From NCBI GenBank assembly GCA_034638255.1, contig JAWPGT010000009.1, positions 186,001 to 250,000 of the forward strand: a DNA stretch of 64,000 nt, read 5' to 3'. Source of the DNA: Coprinus comatus. Taxonomy: Eukaryota; Basidiomycota; Agaricomycetes; Agaricales; Agaricaceae. Position 1 is the stretch's first letter; each line of letters opens with the position of its first letter. Shown here one piece after another: positions 60,317-64,000 of the stretch. Position numbers and translations under genes: made by a program. The notes under the pieces were generated by a model that did not search any database, was not told the origin of the DNA, and saw only the letters and a list, made by a program, of their open reading frames with translations.

Positions 60317-60853
60317 GTGGAGTCGTCCATGACGGAGTTGTCATTGGGAATAAGTTCGGGGAAGATGGCGAACAAGTCTTCCTCAGTGGTGGTGGTACAG
60401 GCCGGTGGTTTGGGTGGACTTGTAACACTAAAAGAATTCAATGCTGCCGCTAAACAGCTTGATCCTCCTCGCCCTGCATTGAAATGGGAAGAGGTAGTTG
60501 AGTATACATTTTTATCGGAGTTCAACCTCCTCTCAGACTCGAGGGAGGATATTCGGGAAAGGATCTGGGATCATCCGGCTGCCCGTTCACTTCTGGATAG
60601 ATATTTCAAGATGCAACAAGCGAGTGAAGAGATAGAATGGGTGGAGATCGAGGCTGCTCGTCTCCTCACTTATATTGAGGACAAGGAACAATATCTTCTT
60701 ACGATGGAGAATAAGCTCCTGGTTTCTGATCCAGGACTTGCTCATCAAATCCATCTCCAGTGCATTTGGTTTGAACTTGTGAACCACAAACATTGTTTGA
60801 CCCTGCAGGGAGCTGGACTTGGTTTGACAGAACATAAAAGTGTTGGAATATGA
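60317..60853 (+). CDS. conserved mobile-element-associated protein fragment
   Basis: The 178-codon frame has VTLKEFNAAAKQLDPPRP, WEEVVEYTFLSEFNLL, SREDIRERIWDHPAARSLLD, RYFKMQQASEEIEWVEIE and LLTYIEDKEQYLL, a helical Glu/Arg-rich block. It resembles, from memory, the C-terminal region of basidiomycete KDZ-type transposases or proteins linked to them. I am not certain of that. The frame has no intron and the upstream domain is missing, so it is probably a remnant. Confidence 0.45.
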   Translation: MESSMTELSLGISSGKMANKSSSVVVVQAGGLGGLVTLKEFNAAAKQLDPPRPALKWEEVVEYTFLSEFNLLSDSREDIRERIWDHPAARSLLDRYFKMQQASEEIEWVEIEAARLLTYIEDKEQYLLTMENKLLVSDPGLAHQIHLQCIWFELVNHKHCLTLQGAGLGLTEHKSVGI

Positions 60854-61740
60854 CGAAGACGTAAAGTACTGAGGTGAACACCTTAGCTGAGTGTAGGATG
60901 CCACAAGCATTGTATTCGGGTGTAAGCGGACAAGGACTACAGGACTTGTATGCGACATATATATACAACAAGTAATTCACATGTGATAACAGAAATAGAC
61001 GACATGAGAAATAGAACACATGTGATAATGAAAGATTGACAGATGGGAACAACATGAGGAGGACAGGTGACAAACAGTAGCACATGGATATCATAGAGAA
61101 GTGATAATGGGAATCAGATCTGCGAGTTTACCCCAATAATAATTCGCTGACAAAAAGTGCAATAACACACATAGCAGGAAGCATGAAACACCATCTCAAC
61201 AATCAATCAAATGTATCCGGAACCCCTCTTTCCTTGTTTAGCCTGCCAAAAATCCTGAATCCTGAAGAACTTGAAGCTCAACAAGAAGATGAAGACAAAG
61301 AAGCAGAAAATGAATTATGTGAAGACTTAGAGACAATTGCCATTATTTCGGCACCAGAGCAATCAGAGCTCCATTTGTCATCTCCTGATGGGTCACTTTG
61401 AGGTTCAAGTTTTTGAATGGTAGGATTTCTCGTGGATTTGTTTTATATCATATAACTTGTATGCTGGTGTATTTTTCTTCCAGCAAATCTGGTGTCTCAA
61501 CTCTCAATACATCCATGATTAAATTATATTGTGTATATAGTCATTATTATAGTTCACTTGTTGGTAACACATTTTAGATTTGACATTACTTAGTTTTACA
61601 AATGTTTTTGGTGGCTGGCCTGGAGTACAACAATATAAGAGATGTTTGGAAATGAAGGCCTTGAGAGTGATTCTCAAGTCGGACACTTGTCTAACATTAG
61701 AGAAGAGTCATTGATAAATCAAAGAAGCACATACCTTAGA
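60854..61740. other. region with one small acidic open frame
   Basis: The only sizeable plus frame is 61183-61401 (MKHHLNNQSNVSGTPLS...). It has an acidic middle (EELEAQQEDEDKEAENEL) and may be the 3' end of the neighbouring element or chance. The rest is A/T-rich with no gene seen. Confidence 0.4.
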
Positions 61741-62280
61741 CAGTTACCCATGCCAATACAAGTGACATCTTGATGACGTTGAGAATCTGAGAATCCAGTA
61801 CCCAAGACGCCGTCCCCGCTCAACACTAGACACTGTGAATGATGTTGCAAATCTGAGAATCCAAGAACCAAGACACCATACTCCACCCTGCCTAACAAGC
61901 ACTTCGAATCCAGATCTGACACAATCCAGTTACCCGACAGCTATCCCATTCTGTACCATACCAGTGTCCTGTTTTTGCTCTCAATAAAGTAAGGGACAGT
62001 ACCATGAATTAGAAAAAGAAATGCAGAACATGGATAGAAGAACATACCTCTGTCTTTGGGGTTAGCTATAGGACATCTCCACCCTTCTGGCATTCTTGAT
62101 GGGTATGGAACGACAGCAGTTATATGACTCCCACATTCTTGACAGGTATGAAATGGTGCTATACGACTCCTGCATTCTTGACAGTTATGAAATGGTGCTA
62201 TACGACTCCTTGGCATTCTTGATGACAGGTACGAAACAGCGTTCTTGGTAGCTATGCAAGTCCCCGGTGTTCTAGGCATC
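61741..62280. repeat. short tandem repeats, 39-41 and about 60 bases
   Basis: CATTCTTGACAGGTATGAAA-type units start near 62091, 62134, 62173 and 62214. Upstream, GAATCTGAGAATCCAGTACC and CAAATCTGAGAATCCAAGAA repeat near 61780 and 61848. The minus-strand frame over the first array (61941-62279) is repeat-encoded and not credible as a gene. Confidence 0.7.
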
Positions 62281-62554
62281 CATCCGGTGACTTTGAAGAG
62301 TCTACTTCCACCTTGAAGAGAGCTGCTGTGATTTGTTGGTTCCCAACTGATTTGATAAAAGAAACAAATGGATACTACACCTTGGACTTTGTGAATGTAT
62401 CCCTGGCTTGGGGACAGTGTACCAGAAATGCAGCTGCAACTTCAATGCTAGTGTTGTGTGTGAGACTTGACAGCTGCCATGCTTGTTACTGACACTTTGA
62501 CACTGTGAATCTTGTGCCTTGGGGTCCTTGAGAAGAATGGGGCAGGGCGGGGGT

Positions 62555-62882
62555 GAGGATGTTAGGTTTTTCCCAGATATCTCCTTATCTTATCCATCTT
62601 TCCTAATCACTCCACTTATCTTATCCTGATGTTCTGGACTCTTTCATAATGTTCTTTTCCCTTATTATGTTACTTACATATTCCCTTTGTGTGCTGGCAA
62701 GGGTCCTTATTGTTCTCCCCTTTTGGTTGTTCTTTGTTCTGGTAGATATATAAGTCCCTCATGTCTTAGCCAAACCATCTAATCAATTCCCTTCTTTCTG
62801 TGTCTGTGTCTGTGTCTGAGCTTAACTCTTTCTCAACTTCACTCTCATTCTCAATATCACTCTCTACCATTCTGACAGAGGA
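62555..62882. mobile_element. 318-base solo LTR (family C)
   Basis: 62560-62877, TGTTAGG...CTGACA, with GAGGA duplicated on both sides. Close match to the copy in Copia-2 except near its 3' end. Confidence 0.92.
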
Positions 62883-63944
62883 GACAGAGTGTTGGAGGTG
62901 AGTGTAGAGGTGTCATTGTGTTGTTGAACTCAACAGCATGTGAAAAGTGCCCCAGATGGTTGAATGTTGAATGTTGAACATTTGTTCCATCAACAATAAG
63001 CACAAACATAACAATAATATATGTATATTAAATTTTGTGTTTTGTTTTCAAGTTATAGTGGTTTATAATAAATAAAACATGTATATTAACAACCTGGATT
63101 GACACCAGGGCTCAAAATGCAAGTGGTGCAACATATTATTACAATACAAAATACAACATTGACATAACATTATAATTGAAATAACATACATTAACATACA
63201 TACTATGGGATAACAAACATATTTGGAGCGGAACCACAACTTCTTGTCATACCGGAAGTTGAATGTTAAACTCGGAAGGAGTTCTTGATGGAGACTATGC
63301 CGGAACACGTTTCGGACCTGACATCAATGATTTGCGACAAATGTGGTTGAATGATGGAGGAACTTTGATGTGGAAACAATGGAACACCGGGATCAATGAT
63401 CATGACAAATATAACATCATACTAATCAGTGACATTATAGATAAGCATGTTATCTACTATCTACTGGTACTATACACAATGAAAAATTACTGAAGTGCTG
63501 GGGTTTTTTGGAGGAATTATTGCAGGACTGAGAATCTACCAGAATTGCCTTGTGTTCAACTGGGTGACAGCTCATATCACCCAGTTGAATACAAGGCCCA
63601 ATGTGGGAACTACAGGTGATTCGAAAAGCCTCTAGGTACATACAGGAGTAAGCTTTATATACAGGATTCTCTTGTTTGTAACATAAATAAAACAAAACAT
63701 AACCACAGTAAAGATAAACATATGATCGTTGGATAAGATAACGGGTATAATCACGTGGTAAACAAGAGAAACGCTACAGATATTTACCATAGAATGATAC
63801 AGCGTGGATGTCACGCGTGTCACGCGTCAATTATATTGGGATTCAGCCCAATTGGACTTACCTGAATTGGATTTCGTGATTTTACTACATTTCCTTCACT
63901 TTAAAGCTTTCTTTCACCCATTACCTCTGCTGGTTGACGCAGCC
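62883..63944. other. gene-poor right flank with one strong hairpin
   Basis: A 76-codon plus frame (63263-63493, MLNSEGVLDGDYAGTRF...) reads like protein at its start but matches nothing I know. Inverted arms of 21 bases with one mismatch lie at 63547-63567 and 63577-63597. Repeats of TGTCACGCGT occur near 63812. Confidence 0.4.
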
Positions 63945-64000
63945 ATGTCAAAAGCCGGTTCTACGCGCAGCTCTGTCGCATCAAGACATAGCCACCCACC
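63945..64000 (+). CDS. possible start of a gene running off the right edge
   Basis: ATG at 63945 opens MSKAGSTRSSVASRHSHPP to the window end. It follows a pyrimidine-rich leader (TTTCTTTCACCCATTACC), and base composition returns to that of the host genes. Nothing can be said about function. Confidence 0.35.
   Translation, partial: MSKAGSTRSSVASRHSHP

Noticed and set aside
61941..62279. 112-codon minus-strand frame with repeated Cys motifs
   Set aside because: The repeats are translated tandem DNA units, not a zinc-finger protein.

Overview
The window is nuclear DNA of a filamentous basidiomycete, most likely an agaricomycete. The host genes carry many 45-60 base introns with CTAAC/CTGAC-like branch points. 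They include a FunK1-type fungal kinase, a GH5 cellulase with a fungal CBM1 and a FHA-kinase. The mobile DNA is Ty1/copia, chromodomain Ty3/gypsy and Tc1/mariner. No rRNA, tRNA, CRISPR or organelle sequence was recognised.

The first half (1 to about 33,950) is gene-dense and mostly housekeeping. In order it holds: a Tea1-like Kelch protein cut by the left edge; the replication nuclease-helicase Dna2; a doubtful small C2H2 gene; a Tgl2-like lipase; an inverted duplication of a gene 5' end; a cytochrome P450; S-formylglutathione hydrolase; a FHA-domain checkpoint-type kinase; the ribosome-biogenesis GTPase Lsg1; a secreted GH5 endoglucanase; an LYR-motif protein; exocyst subunit Sec8; a lipid-droplet-type hydrolase; and a FunK1 kinase. 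These are independent eukaryotic genes, not an operon. Close head-to-head or tail-to-tail neighbours are noted where they occur.

The second half (about 33,950 to 63,900) is a repeat island. A 527-base solo LTR sits in the last exon of FunK1, and a nearly intact Copia element (Copia-1) sits inside that LTR. After a stretch of degenerate repeats, a 52-base palindromic array and a decayed Tc1/mariner element comes a Gypsy chromovirus with a 527-base 5' LTR of the same family. Its 3' end is cut by a second Copia element (Copia-2), which is itself broken by two solo LTRs. Related solo LTRs lie in the Gypsy gag and near the right end.

The most informative patterns are these. (1) All 13 in-frame stops in the four transposon coding regions are TGA, several at positions where family alignments expect arginine, as CpG deamination of CGA would give. 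(2) FunK1 has acquired a new C-terminus from the LTR, and its original last codons survive about 5.7 kb downstream. (3) Both Copia elements have a primer-binding site resembling the internal half-tRNA-iMet site of Drosophila copia. (4) The Gypsy LTR and the bases just after it are complementary in a way that suggests Tf1-like self-priming. I did not find a clearly new multi-gene system; the findings list the best leads.
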